From Paractinoplanes rishiriensis (lineage in GTDB: Bacteria; Actinomycetota; Actinomycetes; Mycobacteriales; Micromonosporaceae), in the NCBI RefSeq assembly GCF_016862375.1, contig NZ_BOMV01000018.1:39947-103946 (forward strand): a stretch of 64,000 bases of DNA, read 5' to 3'. Position 1 is the first letter of the stretch. Each line of letters opens with the position of its first letter. The notes beneath the pieces were generated by a model. That model was not told the origin of the DNA, searched no databases, and worked only from the letters and a program-made list of their open reading frames with translations. This document shows positions 19,629 through 28,099 of this stretch, piece after piece. The position numbers were made by a program, and so were the translations under genes.

Positions 19629-22289
19629 TCAGAACACTCCCGCCCATCGCCCGCCGCGCCGCTCGATCTCCCGCAGCAGCCGGCGCTCCACGATCTCCAC
19701 CACCTGATCCGGGTCGAGCGCGCCCTTGGCCTCCCCCGAAGCCGCGCTCAGCACGTTGCCGGCCGCCTCCGAGATCCCGCCGATCGTGCCGGTCACGCCG
19801 CTCACCGCGTCGTTCACACTGTTCATCGCGCTGCCCACGCCGCCGGCCACCTGGCTCATCGCACCGTCGACCGCGCCACCCGGCCCGAAATTTCCGGCAA
19901 GTCCGCCGAGGCTGCCCAACCCGCCGCCCGACATAGCCGCACCGAGCGGACTCCCCGCCGCCTCGATGACCGCCTGCCGAGCCGCCCGGGTGGCCACCTC
20001 ACCGACCGCGCCCATCCCCCCGCCGACCGGCAGCGAGTCCACAATGCCGGCCCCTTGCTGGAACCGGTCCCGTCCCGCCGCGAGCGCCTGCCGCTCATCG
20101 TCGTCGAGGAGACCGGACGCACCACTCAACAGGAACCGGGGCCGCCGCACCGGACTGCGCGTATGCGCCAGCTCATGCGCCAGCACCGCCGACACCGCAG
20201 GCGCCGACGTGGGCACGGCCGGCAGGTGCACAACCGTCCCGGTGGTGGCCCCCAGCGCCCCCGCGGCGGCCAGCGCCCGCGTGGTGTTCGGCCCCGCCGT
20301 GAACAGCGGCGCCCGGGCCCGTCCGGTGATCGCGCTGGCCATCGCATGAAACGCACCCGGCAACGCACGCGGCGCTTCCAGCGGCCGCGAGGCCACCGCG
20401 GCCTCCCAGCGTTCCCTCGGGCTTTTTAGAGGTACGGGTAAAGACGGGTCCCCGGAAACACGGCCACGCCGGGTGGGTGCTCCCGCTCCGCGCGCCGCTG
20501 CCGGGCTGTTCATGACGGCCCCGCGCGGGTCCGGCTCGCTGCCTGGCGGCAGCGTCACCGCCCCCATCACCCGAAGATCTCCCGCCCCCCGCGGATTACT
20601 GACAGTGGGCCCACTGACCGGCCGCCGCAGCAGCACGCGCTCCCCCGGCCCACCGCGCCCGGGGCCGCTACCGCTATCGACACTTAGGGGGGAAATATCC
20701 GAAATGCTCCGCGAGTGGGGGCCGGCCCCGCGGCCGCCGACCGACAGTCCATCCAGGACGGAGCCGCCGACCTCGGGCCCACGAGGCGGCACAGCGAAAC
20801 CACGATCGCCACTGGGCGACCCGCCACCATCTCGCCCCCGGCCGACATGCAGGTGTCCCGCGTGCGCGGCGACGGAGTCGCCCCCAGCGGGACCACGACC
20901 CGGCAACCCGCCACCATCCCGCCCCCGGCCGACATGCAGGTGTCCCACGTGCGCGGCGACGGAGTCGGCTATTCCGGAAGTGTTCGGAACGCTCCGAGGG
21001 TGAGGACGGCCACCCCGCCCGAGAACCGACAGCCCGTCCAGGACGGAGCCGGCCACCTCCGGCCCACGAGGCGGCGACCCGAACCCGCGAGACACCAGCT
21101 CCGGACCGCGAGGCGCCGCCCCAAAACCGCGAGACGCCGACTCTGCACTGCGAGGCACCGCCCCAAAACCGCGAGACACCAGCTCCGAACCACGAGGCGC
21201 CGACCCGGAACTGCGAGGCGTCGCCCCGAAGCCGCGGAAAGCCGGCTCTGCACTGCGGCGAGTCCTCGCGGGACCGTGACGACGGTCGTCACCCGGTGCC
21301 CCGGCGCCGCTTACCCCGCGGGGTCCCCTCAATCCGGAAATATCGGGAATGCGTGCGGCAGACCCGGCATGATTGTGGGATTCGCTCTGCCCGCGAGGGG
21401 CCACGGGGTAGGGCGAATCGGCGGTCCTCCGCGAAAGGGAGCCGCGGCCACCGACCGGCAGTCCGTCCAGGACGGATCCACTCACCTCCGGACCGCGAGG
21501 CGCCACCGCGGAACGAGAGGCTGCCAGGGATCCGCGAAGCGCCGCCGTGCCACCAAGCGCCGCCGTGCCACCAAGCGCCGCCGTGGAACCGCCGAGCGCT
21601 GCCGAACCGTGAGACGGCGCCACGGAACCGTGAGCCTGCGTCCGGCCGGCGCGCTGCTCTCGGCCGGCATGCGCCTGCCCCGCACGCGACCCGCCGCCCG
21701 CCACCCCCAATCCGGAAATGCCGGAAATGTTTGGCGCGAGGGATCCGCTCGGGCCGCCCGGGGAACGGCCGGCCGGATCCGAGTGGCCGGCCGCCGAGAA
21801 GATTGTTCGCACGCGCAGGGTGTCGGCCAGGCCGGCGCCGACGGTCGGTGCCGGTTTGCCGGAGCCCGTACGGAGTCCGGGCGGGCCGCCGAGGAGACCC
21901 ATTCGCAGATCGTGGCCCGGTCGCACGTCCGGTCCCGGCGGCGGCGTGGATGCCAGCGACGACCGCGTCCGACCCAGCGGCGGCCGCTGACCTACCAGCG
22001 ACGCGTCGCCGATCAGCCGCGTGCCGCCACGCGCGTCGGGTGGCGGGGCGGCTGCGGTGGCCGGCTCGCGCCGGCGGGCTGAGCGGTACCAGCGCAGCAG
22101 TGCCCACGGGCGGCGCACCGGCAGGGCGTCCGCCAGGCCGGCCGACGCCGACGGGCCCGGACCTAGGCCCGGGGCCGGATGGGCCAGTGGGGTGCGGGCG
22201 GCACCGCCGAGCCCCGGTCGTAGTGACCGGGGCAGCAGGCGGGCTACGAAGCGGCGGAAGCGGCGGCCGCTAGCCGGTGGTGAAGCCAC
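19629..22289 (-). CDS. eCIS core (DUF4157) protein with long low-complexity repeat region
   Basis: 886 residues from GTG at 22289. Residues ~660-740 carry the DUF4157 eCIS-core domain with an HEXXH motif, AVLAHELAHTRSP, near residue 700, like a zinc metallopeptidase. The N-terminal ~600 residues are Gly/Pro/Arg/Ser-rich with repeated peptides: GSVLDGL-S-VGGRG three times, AHxGHLHVGRGRDGGG twice, and several P-(D/N)-(I/T)-S-G motifs. The C-terminus is helical (GGAVDGAMSQVAGGVGSAMN) and ends in VERRLLREIERRGG. DUF4157 proteins are the hallmark companions of eCIS; cargo loading or processing has been proposed. Its place after the chaperone and tube genes is where phages put the tape measure. It overlaps the second tube gene by 20 bases. 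Confidence 0.88.
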   Translation of the reverse strand: MASPPASGRRFRRFVARLLPRSLRPGLGGAARTPLAHPAPGLGPGPSASAGLADALPVRRPWALLRWYRSARRREPATAAAPPPDARGGTRLIGDASLVGQRPPLGRTRSSLASTPPPGPDVRPGHDLRMGLLGGPPGLRTGSGKPAPTVGAGLADTLRVRTIFSAAGHSDPAGRSPGGPSGSLAPNISGISGLGVAGGGSRAGQAHAGREQRAGRTQAHGSVAPSHGSAALGGSTAALGGTAALGGTAALRGSLAASRSAVAPRGPEVSGSVLDGLPVGGRGSLSRRTADSPYPVAPRGQSESHNHAGSAARIPDISGLRGPRGVSGAGAPGDDRRHGPARTRRSAEPAFRGFGATPRSSGSAPRGSELVSRGFGAVPRSAESASRGFGAAPRGPELVSRGFGSPPRGPEVAGSVLDGLSVLGRGGRPHPRSVPNTSGIADSVAAHVGHLHVGRGRDGGGLPGRGPAGGDSVAAHAGHLHVGRGRDGGGSPSGDRGFAVPPRGPEVGGSVLDGLSVGGRGAGPHSRSISDISPLSVDSGSGPGRGGPGERVLLRRPVSGPTVSNPRGAGDLRVMGAVTLPPGSEPDPRGAVMNSPAAARGAGAPTRRGRVSGDPSLPVPLKSPRERWEAAVASRPLEAPRALPGAFHAMASAITGRARAPLFTAGPNTTRALAAAGALGATTGTVVHLPAVPTSAPAVSAVLAHELAHTRSPVRRPRFLLSGASGLLDDDERQALAAGRDRFQQGAGIVDSLPVGGGMGAVGEVATRAARQAVIEAAGSPLGAAMSGGGLGSLGGLAGNFGPGGAVDGAMSQVAGGVGSAMNSVNDAVSGVTGTIGGISEAAGNVLSAASGEAKGALDPDQVVEIVERRLLREIERRGGRWAGVF
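20735..21780 (-). repeat. Repeated peptide-coding blocks inside the DUF4157 gene
   Basis: Three blocks encoding PEV-x-GSVLDGL near 20739-20795, 21020-21075 and 21450-21501, and two ~45-base near-identical blocks around 20835-20880 and 20919-20968. Between them are many shorter repeats encoding RGFGAxPR. All keep the reading frame. This suggests expansion by unequal recombination under selection for the frame. Confidence 0.75.
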
Positions 22290-22728
22290 AGTGGCACACC
22301 TCCAGTTCCTCCACCGCCAGGTCGCGGGAGGACGCCGCCAGCCGCGGGCCGGTCCACTTCACCGGTTTCACGCCGAGGAGGCTCCAGGTGCGGAACGGCG
22401 TCTCGCCCTTCGGGTCCATCACGCTGATCGCGCCCGTCGTACCCTCTGCCTTGTTGCCGTTGGCGTTGAAGCCCTCGCCGGAGAACTGCAGCAGCCAGGT
22501 GAACAGGTCGTCCGAGTTGATCAGGCCGCGTTTGAAGACGATGTTCGGCCATTTCATCCGGCCCAGGAGCTTGTGGGTGTACGCGTTCTGCCCGCCTTCG
22601 GCCAGCTCCTCCACGTCGATCTGCACGGACAGGCCGCTCACCTCGGTGAACGCGCCGATCTCGAGCTTGCCGACGGTGAACTTGAACTTGCCGACGAACG
22701 GCGGGTCGATCGTGTACGCCCTAGCCAC
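22270..22728 (-). CDS. Contractile-system inner tube protein 2 (gp19/Afp5-like)
   Basis: 152 residues from GTG at 22728. It has the T4 gp19 tail-tube fold signatures: FVGKFKFTVGKLEIGAFTEV, SGLSVQIDVEEL, and the Cys-containing end ELEVCHCGF. Afp-type systems carry more than one tube paralogue; this one, closest to the LysM gene, probably forms the ring next to the baseplate. The start overlaps the end of the small Afp6/GpE-like ORF, and the end overlaps the DUF4157 gene. Confidence 0.92.
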   Translation of the reverse strand: MARAYTIDPPFVGKFKFTVGKLEIGAFTEVSGLSVQIDVEELAEGGQNAYTHKLLGRMKWPNIVFKRGLINSDDLFTWLLQFSGEGFNANGNKAEGTTGAISVMDPKGETPFRTWSLLGVKPVKWTGPRLAASSRDLAVEELEVCHCGFTTG

Positions 22729-22915
22729 CCTGTACTCCTTGCCATGCGCGTTCGTTCAGGCCGCCCACCTCCTGCAGGAGGCGGATCCGGTCGCCGTGTT
22801 CCAGGTCGAGCAGCCGATCGAGGTCCCAGTGCAGGTGGTACGCCAGGAAGGCGATCTCCTGCCAGAGCTCGTCGTGCGCGTAGTGCCCTAACCCACCCCC
22901 ACGGACGTCGGCGGG
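22721..22915 (-). CDS. Afp6/GpE-like frameshift extension of the tail assembly chaperone
   Basis: Open frame with no ATG, GTG or TTG start, in the -1 frame of the preceding chaperone gene. From the slippery site it encodes 64 residues, including DELWQEIAFLAYHLHW and DLDRLLDLEHGDR. This resembles the small Afp6-type proteins of eCIS and the phage P2 GpE family (...FHW-x-x-x-E/D-L...). It ends at TAG 22721-22723, overlapping the next tube gene. In phages the equivalent segment is made only as a fusion (G-T, E-E') by -1 frameshifting and recruits the tape measure during tube assembly. A non-canonical independent start is the alternative. Confidence 0.75.
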   Translation of the reverse strand, partial: PADVRGGGLGHYAHDELWQEIAFLAYHLHWDLDRLLDLEHGDRIRLLQEVGGLNERAWQGVQGG

Positions 22916-23247
22916 AAAGGGGCGCCCGGCTCCAGGGCCTCGAGGATGCTCGGATCCTGGAAGTTGACGATCCGGTAGAGGTCCTGCAGGTAGGAGAAGT
23001 CGCTCACGAACAGCGACTCGATGGTCTTGGTGGTCACCCGGGAGACCGTGCCGAGCTGGATGACGACCCGGGCCAGCACGATGACCGTGGCGTAGGCCTC
23101 GTTCTCCTTGACCCGGCCGTCGCGCAGCGGCTCGATCTCGTCGCGCGCGCAGGCCAGCCGCATGACCCCGGTCTTGTGCAGCGTCCCGTCGTCGTCCACG
23201 TACCCCTTCGGCAGCGTGAACGGGAACTCGGTCTGCAGTCCGCTCAT
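22888..23247 (-). CDS. Tail assembly chaperone-like protein (zero-frame product)
   Basis: 119 residues from ATG at 23247, overlapping the first tube gene's stop by ATGA. FPFTLPKGYVDDDGTLHKTG, VMRLACARDEIEPLRD and ESLFVSDFSYLQDLYRIVN match the 'phage tail assembly protein' family seen between tube genes in eCIS and phages. The last residues after the slippery site (PPTSVGVG) are simple. The zero-frame stop is TAG at 22888-22890. Expected role: cytoplasmic assembly factor for the tube, not part of the final particle. See the slippery site and extension entries. Confidence 0.85.
   Translation of the reverse strand: MSGLQTEFPFTLPKGYVDDDGTLHKTGVMRLACARDEIEPLRDGRVKENEAYATVIVLARVVIQLGTVSRVTTKTIESLFVSDFSYLQDLYRIVNFQDPSILEALEPGAPFPPTSVGVG
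22915..22921 (-). other. Candidate -1 ribosomal frameshift heptamer
   Basis: On the coding strand C_CCT_TTC, in exact X_XXY_YYZ phase with the chaperone frame (codons GCC CCT TTC). Slipping back one base re-pairs CCT to CCC and TTC to TTT, then enters the frame of the Afp6/GpE-like extension. An SD-like GGAG (22930-22933) lies 8 bases upstream of the heptamer, close to the spacing that stimulates -1 slippage in bacteria. Confidence 0.7.
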
Positions 23248-23675
23248 GCCCGATGCAGGCCCTCGTGCGTGATGACCACCTTTTCGGTCGCCACCTCGTT
23301 GCTGCCGGCGTCGAGTTCGGCGCCGGTCCACTTGGAGACCCAGCCGCGCTCGAAGTTCCAGCGGGCCACCTCGGCCTTCATCGAGTCCTTGATGACGATC
23401 GAGCCGTCCCGGCGGGCCGCGTCGATGTCACCGTCCTCGACCTGCTTGCGCCACTCCCAGAGGGCCTTGGACTCGTCGATCCGGCGTTCCAGGGTGATGT
23501 CGCTCCACTTCATCGCCCCGGGGACCTTCCGGATGATCATCTTGCCGTCCTTGGTGGCCTCCTTGTACTCGATGGTCTCGGTCTCCGACTCCACCCCGGA
23601 GCACTTGCGGAAACTCGCCATCTCCACCCCGCCGATCTCCAGGATGAAGTTGAAACTGGTCATCAAATCGGGCAT
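23244..23675 (-). CDS. Contractile-system inner tube protein 1 (gp19/Afp1-like)
   Basis: 143 residues. SFNFILEIGGVEMASFRKCSG, KEATKDGKMIIRKVPG and MKWSDITLERRID are typical of the main tube protein of Afp-type systems. It would stack as hexamers inside the sheath, forming the cargo channel. It lies 32 bases after the sheath gene and overlaps the chaperone gene by 4 bases, matching the sheath-tube-chaperone order of contractile phages. Confidence 0.95.
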   Translation of the reverse strand: MPDLMTSFNFILEIGGVEMASFRKCSGVESETETIEYKEATKDGKMIIRKVPGAMKWSDITLERRIDESKALWEWRKQVEDGDIDAARRDGSIVIKDSMKAEVARWNFERGWVSKWTGAELDAGSNEVATEKVVITHEGLHRA

Positions 23676-23707
23676 CGGAGCCCCTCCTCACTCAGGCCGG
23701 CCACGAC

Positions 23708-25354
23708 CTATTCGCTTGCGGCTCCGCCGCCCTGCCACTGACTGATCCGGAAGATGACGAACTCGGCCGGCTTCACCGGTGCCAGGCCGACCTCGACGAT
23801 GAGCTTGCCCTCGTCCACCGAGGACGCCGGGTTGTTGCTCTCGTCGCACATCACGTAGAACGCCTGCTCGGCGGTGGCGCCGACCAGGGCACCCTGGGTC
23901 CACAGCCCGCGCAGGAACGAGGTGATGTTGCGCTTGACCCGCTGCCACAGGTCGAAGTCGTTCGGCTCGAACACGGCCCACTGGGTGCCGCGCTGGATCG
24001 ACTCCTCGACGTAGTTGAACAGCCGCCGGACGTTGATGTAGCGCCAGCTCGGGTCGGTCTTGGCGAGCGTACGGGCACCCCAGATCTTGGTCCCGTAGCT
24101 GCCGAACGACCGGATGCAGTTGACCCCCTCGGGGTTGAGCAGGTCCTGCTCGCCGCTGGTCACGTCGGTCTCCAGCCGGACGATGCCGCGCAGCGCCTCG
24201 TTGGCGGGCGCCTTCCACACGCCGCGGGCCGCGTCGGTGCGGGCCCAGACGCCGGCCACGTGACCCGAGGTGGGCACGGTCAGGTACAGCTCGCCGTTGG
24301 TCGCGCCGGGGCGGGCCAGCGGGTTGTTGACCACCACGTTCGGGTAGTAGAGCGCGCCGAACGCCGAGTCCCGGGCCAGCCGGGCCCGCCACTCCAGCGC
24401 GCGGGTCGCGTTCAGGCCGGGCGGCGTGTCCAGGATGGCCATCTTGTTGTGGCTGGACTCGCAGAAGTCGATCAGCTGCTTCTGGGCGCCGAGGAACATC
24501 TCCTCGTCGACCGAGCCGTCGTCGCGGCTGGCCACCGAGATCAGGTCCGGGATGGCGACCATGGTCACGCTGTCGGCGATGGCAAGGCCCTGATAGCCGG
24601 TACGGTCGGACTCGTTGCCGACCAGATCGGCGGGCGTCACCGACTTGGTGGAGACCGGCGGCGACTGGAGCGTGTAGCGGCCGGGAGCCGGCGTACGCTC
24701 GGCCAGCGACGCACCCTGCAACGGCTGCATCTCGATCCGGACGAACTTGGACCGGTCGTTGACGGTCCGCTCCACCGCGCGCGTGCTGCGGCCGCTGAAC
24801 TGGATGCCGCCCAGTTCCTCGCGCAGCGCGCCGTCCTCGTACACCCGCAGGGTGTATTCGCCGGCACCGTTGTTGCCGGAGTTGCCCTCGCCGCCCTCGC
24901 CCTCGGCGGGCGGCTGCGCGGCCGGCGGGACCACCTCGACCTCGAGGTTGGCGCCGGTCCGCACGGCCGACAGCTGCAGGCTCGGCGTGCCCGGGTTGTT
25001 GCTGGTGGGCAGGGTCAGCGTGGGCTTGCCGGGCGCGGCGCCGCCGTCACCGTTGTCGGTGGTCGGGATCCGGCAGATGTACGCCTTGCCGCCGCCGTTC
25101 TCGAAGTAGCCGCGGACCGCGTGCGGCAGCATGGCGCCCTGCACGAACCCGCCGTAGATCCGCTCGAACTGCGGCCAGCTCGTCACCAGCTGCGGTTTGA
25201 CGCCGGCCGGGTCGGTCGGGTCGCCGTTCTCGGCTTCGTACCGTTCGGTGAAGCCCACGAACGCGGCGACCGCGGTGCCCACCCCCTCGATCGGAATCGA
25301 GCCGCTCGGCTGTTCCTCGATGTAGACACCAGGTGCTCCGTACGACGCGGCCAT
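23708..25354 (-). CDS. Contractile tail sheath protein
   Basis: 548 residues. The N-terminal YGAPGVYIEEQPSGSIPIEG and TAVAAFVGFTERY, and the C-terminal FNYVEESIQRGTQWAVFEPN, NITSFLRGLWTQGALVGAT and VGLAPVKPAEFVIFRI, are the conserved core of the tail sheath family. A middle insertion (~105-250), including a Gly/Glu/Asn-rich stretch, probably forms the outer domain. Contraction of the hexameric sheath drives the tube. Only one sheath gene is present, unlike Afp or PVC with three paralogues, so the sheath is homopolymeric. Confidence 0.97.
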   Translation of the reverse strand: MAASYGAPGVYIEEQPSGSIPIEGVGTAVAAFVGFTERYEAENGDPTDPAGVKPQLVTSWPQFERIYGGFVQGAMLPHAVRGYFENGGGKAYICRIPTTDNGDGGAAPGKPTLTLPTSNNPGTPSLQLSAVRTGANLEVEVVPPAAQPPAEGEGGEGNSGNNGAGEYTLRVYEDGALREELGGIQFSGRSTRAVERTVNDRSKFVRIEMQPLQGASLAERTPAPGRYTLQSPPVSTKSVTPADLVGNESDRTGYQGLAIADSVTMVAIPDLISVASRDDGSVDEEMFLGAQKQLIDFCESSHNKMAILDTPPGLNATRALEWRARLARDSAFGALYYPNVVVNNPLARPGATNGELYLTVPTSGHVAGVWARTDAARGVWKAPANEALRGIVRLETDVTSGEQDLLNPEGVNCIRSFGSYGTKIWGARTLAKTDPSWRYINVRRLFNYVEESIQRGTQWAVFEPNDFDLWQRVKRNITSFLRGLWTQGALVGATAEQAFYVMCDESNNPASSVDEGKLIVEVGLAPVKPAEFVIFRISQWQGGGAASE

Positions 25355-25369
25355 GAAGTCTTCCCCCTG

Positions 25370-25702
25370 TCAGGCCTGCACCGCGCTGGTCAACAGCGCG
25401 GGGTCAAGGTCGGTTTCGTAGAACTCCCCGTAGTGCAGCGGCGGGTAGATGCGCATCATCGGCTGGCGCGACGAACAGGCCACCACCTTGACCCGCGGGA
25501 ACCGGTGCACGATCACGTGCACGATGTCGCAGGTCTCGCTCTTGTCCAGGTCGAGGACGATCACGTCGGGCAGGGCCTCCAGCAGCCGGTCCAGCACGTC
25601 GGCGCCGCCGGTGTCGACCAGCTCGATGCCGTCGACGCGCAGGATCTGCTCGAGCCCGAGGCGGTGCAGGGCCTCGAAGTCCCCCATGAGGACCCGCGTC
25701 AT
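25370..25702 (-). CDS. Stand-alone response-regulator receiver protein
   Basis: 110 residues, a CheY-like receiver with no output domain. The likely phospho-acceptor is Asp51 in PDVIVLDLD, with acidic GDFE at the N-terminus. The switch Ser is in VVACSS, but the usual conserved Lys near the end is missing. It sits 15 bases upstream of the sheath gene and begins the structural run, so it is made with the particle. With no HTH, it may bind a protein of the system or the LuxR protein at 30976-31599. Function is inference. Confidence 0.75.
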   Translation of the reverse strand: MTRVLMGDFEALHRLGLEQILRVDGIELVDTGGADVLDRLLEALPDVIVLDLDKSETCDIVHVIVHRFPRVKVVACSSRQPMMRIYPPLHYGEFYETDLDPALLTSAVQA

Positions 25703-25866
25703 CGCCTCACCCCGTCTCGTCGCAGCCGCATCTGCCGCCGATTCGAGCGTGCCTCGCGTACGCCCGGGCCAGAAGGTGCGGCGGTGCAGCCTTAGGTGCA
25801 GCGATCGGGCGACAACCTTGTGACCGGGCCCGCCGGCATCCCATGCTGTGTGCCGCGGGAGGCAGA

Positions 25867-27924
25867 ATGGCGTACGGGCTCGGGGTGGATCTGGGTACGA
25901 CCTGGACCGCGGCGGCGGTGCGCCGTGGCGACAAAGTGGAGACGCTTCTGCTGGGTGGCCGGCGCCCGGAGATCCCGTCGGTGCTCTACCTGCCCGCCGA
26001 CGGCCCCGTGCTGGTCGGCGAGCCGGCCGTGCGCCGCGGTGAGCAGCACCCCGACCGGATGGCCCGCGAGTTCAAGCGCCGCCTCGGCGACCCGGTCCCG
26101 GTGCTGGTCGGCGGCGTCCCGCATCCGCCGCAGGCCCTGCTGTCCCGGCAGCTGTCGCACGTCCTCGAGGTGGCCGCGACCGCCGAGCAGGGCCCACCCG
26201 CCGCGGTGGTGCTGACCTGCCCCGCCAACTGGGGACCGTACAAACGGGAACTGCTCGAACAGGCGGCCCGGACGGCCGGCGCACCCGCGGTGGTCCTGCG
26301 CACCGAACCGGAGGCCGCCGCGGTCGAGTACGCGGCCGGCGAACACATGGCGGACGGCGACATCGTGGCGGTGTACGACCTGGGCGGCGGGACGTTCGAT
26401 GCGGCGGTGCTCAGGCGTACGGCCAAAGGTTTTGATCTGCTCGGAAGCCCGGCGGGCCTGGAACAGCTGGGCGGCGCCGACTTCGACGAGGCGGTCTTCG
26501 AGCACGTGGTGGCCCAACTGCCCGCCGGCGCGCTGGACGACGACCACCCCGACCTGGTGACCGGCCTGGCCCGGCTGCGGCGCGACTGCGTGGAGGCGAA
26601 GGAGGCGCTGTCCTACGACACCGAGGTGATGATCCCGGTGGCGCTGCCCGGTCTGCACACGAGAGTCCGCCTGACCCGCCGCGAATTCGAGGCGATGATC
26701 GCGCCGACGTTGCAGTACACGGTGGCCGCGCTCCGCCGGGCCCTGCGCTCGGCCGGGGTGGTGCCGTCCGGCCTGCGCGCGATCCTGCTGGCCGGCGGGT
26801 CGTCCCGGATCCCACTGGTCAGCTCGCTGGTGTCGACGGCCTTCGAGCGGCCGGTCGCGGTGGATCCGCATCCGGAGCACAGTGTGGCGCTGGGCGCGGC
26901 CCGCCTGACGGCCGTGACCACCACGCCGACCGTGGTCCTGCCGCCGCACCAGCCCGCCGAACGGGCCGCCGACCCGGCGGCCCTCGCCGCGCGACCGCCA
27001 AGCCAGCCCGCCGAACCGGCCTTCAGACCCGAACCGGCGGCCCTCGCCGCGCGACCGCTCCACCCGCCTGCCGAACCGGCCATCGACCCCGAACCGACGA
27101 GGCTCGCCGCGCGGCCGGCCGACTGGCCCTCCGTGCCGCCGGGCGGAGGTGCACCGGTGGTGCCCGCTGCCGGGCCCGCCGAGAAACCTGCCACACCGGA
27201 CCACGGGCGGCGCCGGCCGGTCCTGCTGGCGCTCGTCGCGGTCCTGCTGGTCGCCGTTGCCGTGCCGGTGATGCTGTGGCTGGCGCGGGAGCGCGCCGAA
27301 CACGCCTCCGGCGACCAGGCGGCGGCGTGCGGTTACACCGACGAGTTCGACGGCGGCGCTCTGGGCGAGAGCTGGGAGCGGACCCGCGCCGACGCCGACG
27401 TGGCGATGCTCGACGGCGGCGTGGGCATGGTGGCGCCCGAGGGTGCCGACATCTTCGACGATCACCTGGCCGCGCCGATGCTGCTGCGCCCGGTCACCGG
27501 CGATTTCACCGTGGAGACCACGCTGGAGGCGGAACCGTCGATCTTCTATCAGGGCGCGGGGCTGGTGCTGTGGGGCAGCGCGACCAGCTACGTCCGGCTG
27601 GAGCGCGGCCACGGCGACAGCGGCGCGATCGTCTACGAATACAAAAACGGCGGCGAGCACCAGCGCGTCCACGGCCCCCGCACCGACCAGAACCCGGTGG
27701 TCACCGACGCCACCCACCTCGACCTGCGGCTGACCCGCACCGCCGGCACGGTCCGCGCGGCGTGGCGCCCGTCCGGCGACGGGTCCTACACCGACCTGGG
27801 CGAGGTGACCGTCGACCTGCCCCGGACGCTGCGGGTGGGCGTGGCCGTCCTGAACCGGGCCCAGCTGGGCGCCGACCCGGCCGAGTTCCACGCCCGCTTC
27901 GACCGGGTCGCCGTGACCTGCTGA
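25867..27924 (+). CDS. Hsp70-like ATPase fused to membrane helix and concanavalin-like domain
   Basis: 685 residues from ATG at 25867, with GGGAGG about 5 bases upstream. Residues 1-370 are an Hsp70/actin-fold nucleotide-binding domain: VDLGTTWTAAAV (phosphate 1), VYDLGGGTFDAAVL (phosphate 2) and ILLAGGSSRIPLV (adenosine). No peptide-binding domain follows. Instead there is a Pro/Ala-rich linker (~370-448), one membrane helix (~451-471) and a ~200-residue domain beginning YTDEFDGGALGESWE, like DUF1349/LamG jelly-roll lectin domains. The topology would place the ATPase in the cytoplasm and the lectin-like part outside. It is on the strand opposite to the eCIS genes and interrupts them. The longer opening with eight extra residues lacks a good SD. 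Confidence 0.87.
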   Translation: MAYGLGVDLGTTWTAAAVRRGDKVETLLLGGRRPEIPSVLYLPADGPVLVGEPAVRRGEQHPDRMAREFKRRLGDPVPVLVGGVPHPPQALLSRQLSHVLEVAATAEQGPPAAVVLTCPANWGPYKRELLEQAARTAGAPAVVLRTEPEAAAVEYAAGEHMADGDIVAVYDLGGGTFDAAVLRRTAKGFDLLGSPAGLEQLGGADFDEAVFEHVVAQLPAGALDDDHPDLVTGLARLRRDCVEAKEALSYDTEVMIPVALPGLHTRVRLTRREFEAMIAPTLQYTVAALRRALRSAGVVPSGLRAILLAGGSSRIPLVSSLVSTAFERPVAVDPHPEHSVALGAARLTAVTTTPTVVLPPHQPAERAADPAALAARPPSQPAEPAFRPEPAALAARPLHPPAEPAIDPEPTRLAARPADWPSVPPGGGAPVVPAAGPAEKPATPDHGRRRPVLLALVAVLLVAVAVPVMLWLARERAEHASGDQAAACGYTDEFDGGALGESWERTRADADVAMLDGGVGMVAPEGADIFDDHLAAPMLLRPVTGDFTVETTLEAEPSIFYQGAGLVLWGSATSYVRLERGHGDSGAIVYEYKNGGEHQRVHGPRTDQNPVVTDATHLDLRLTRTAGTVRAAWRPSGDGSYTDLGEVTVDLPRTLRVGVAVLNRAQLGADPAEFHARFDRVAVTC

Positions 27925-28099
27925 CGCCCGTCGTTCCGGACCGCACTCCCTGCCGGCGTCCGAAGCATGCGAGCGTGACCGGCCGGCGATCGTCCCACGG
28001 ACCACCATCCCAGCCCTGGCGGCCCCGCGATGCGGCAGACCATGGTGACATATGCGATAAGTGCCGTTTTAGTCGTACGCCCGTGAGCGGCCGGGGCCA

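Noticed and set aside
22888..22890. Chaperone/Afp6 junction explained by a sequencing error in the GGGGG run
   Set aside because: One more G would fuse the frames, so an error cannot be excluded, but the correctly phased CCCTTTC heptamer and the phage precedent make frameshifting the better explanation.
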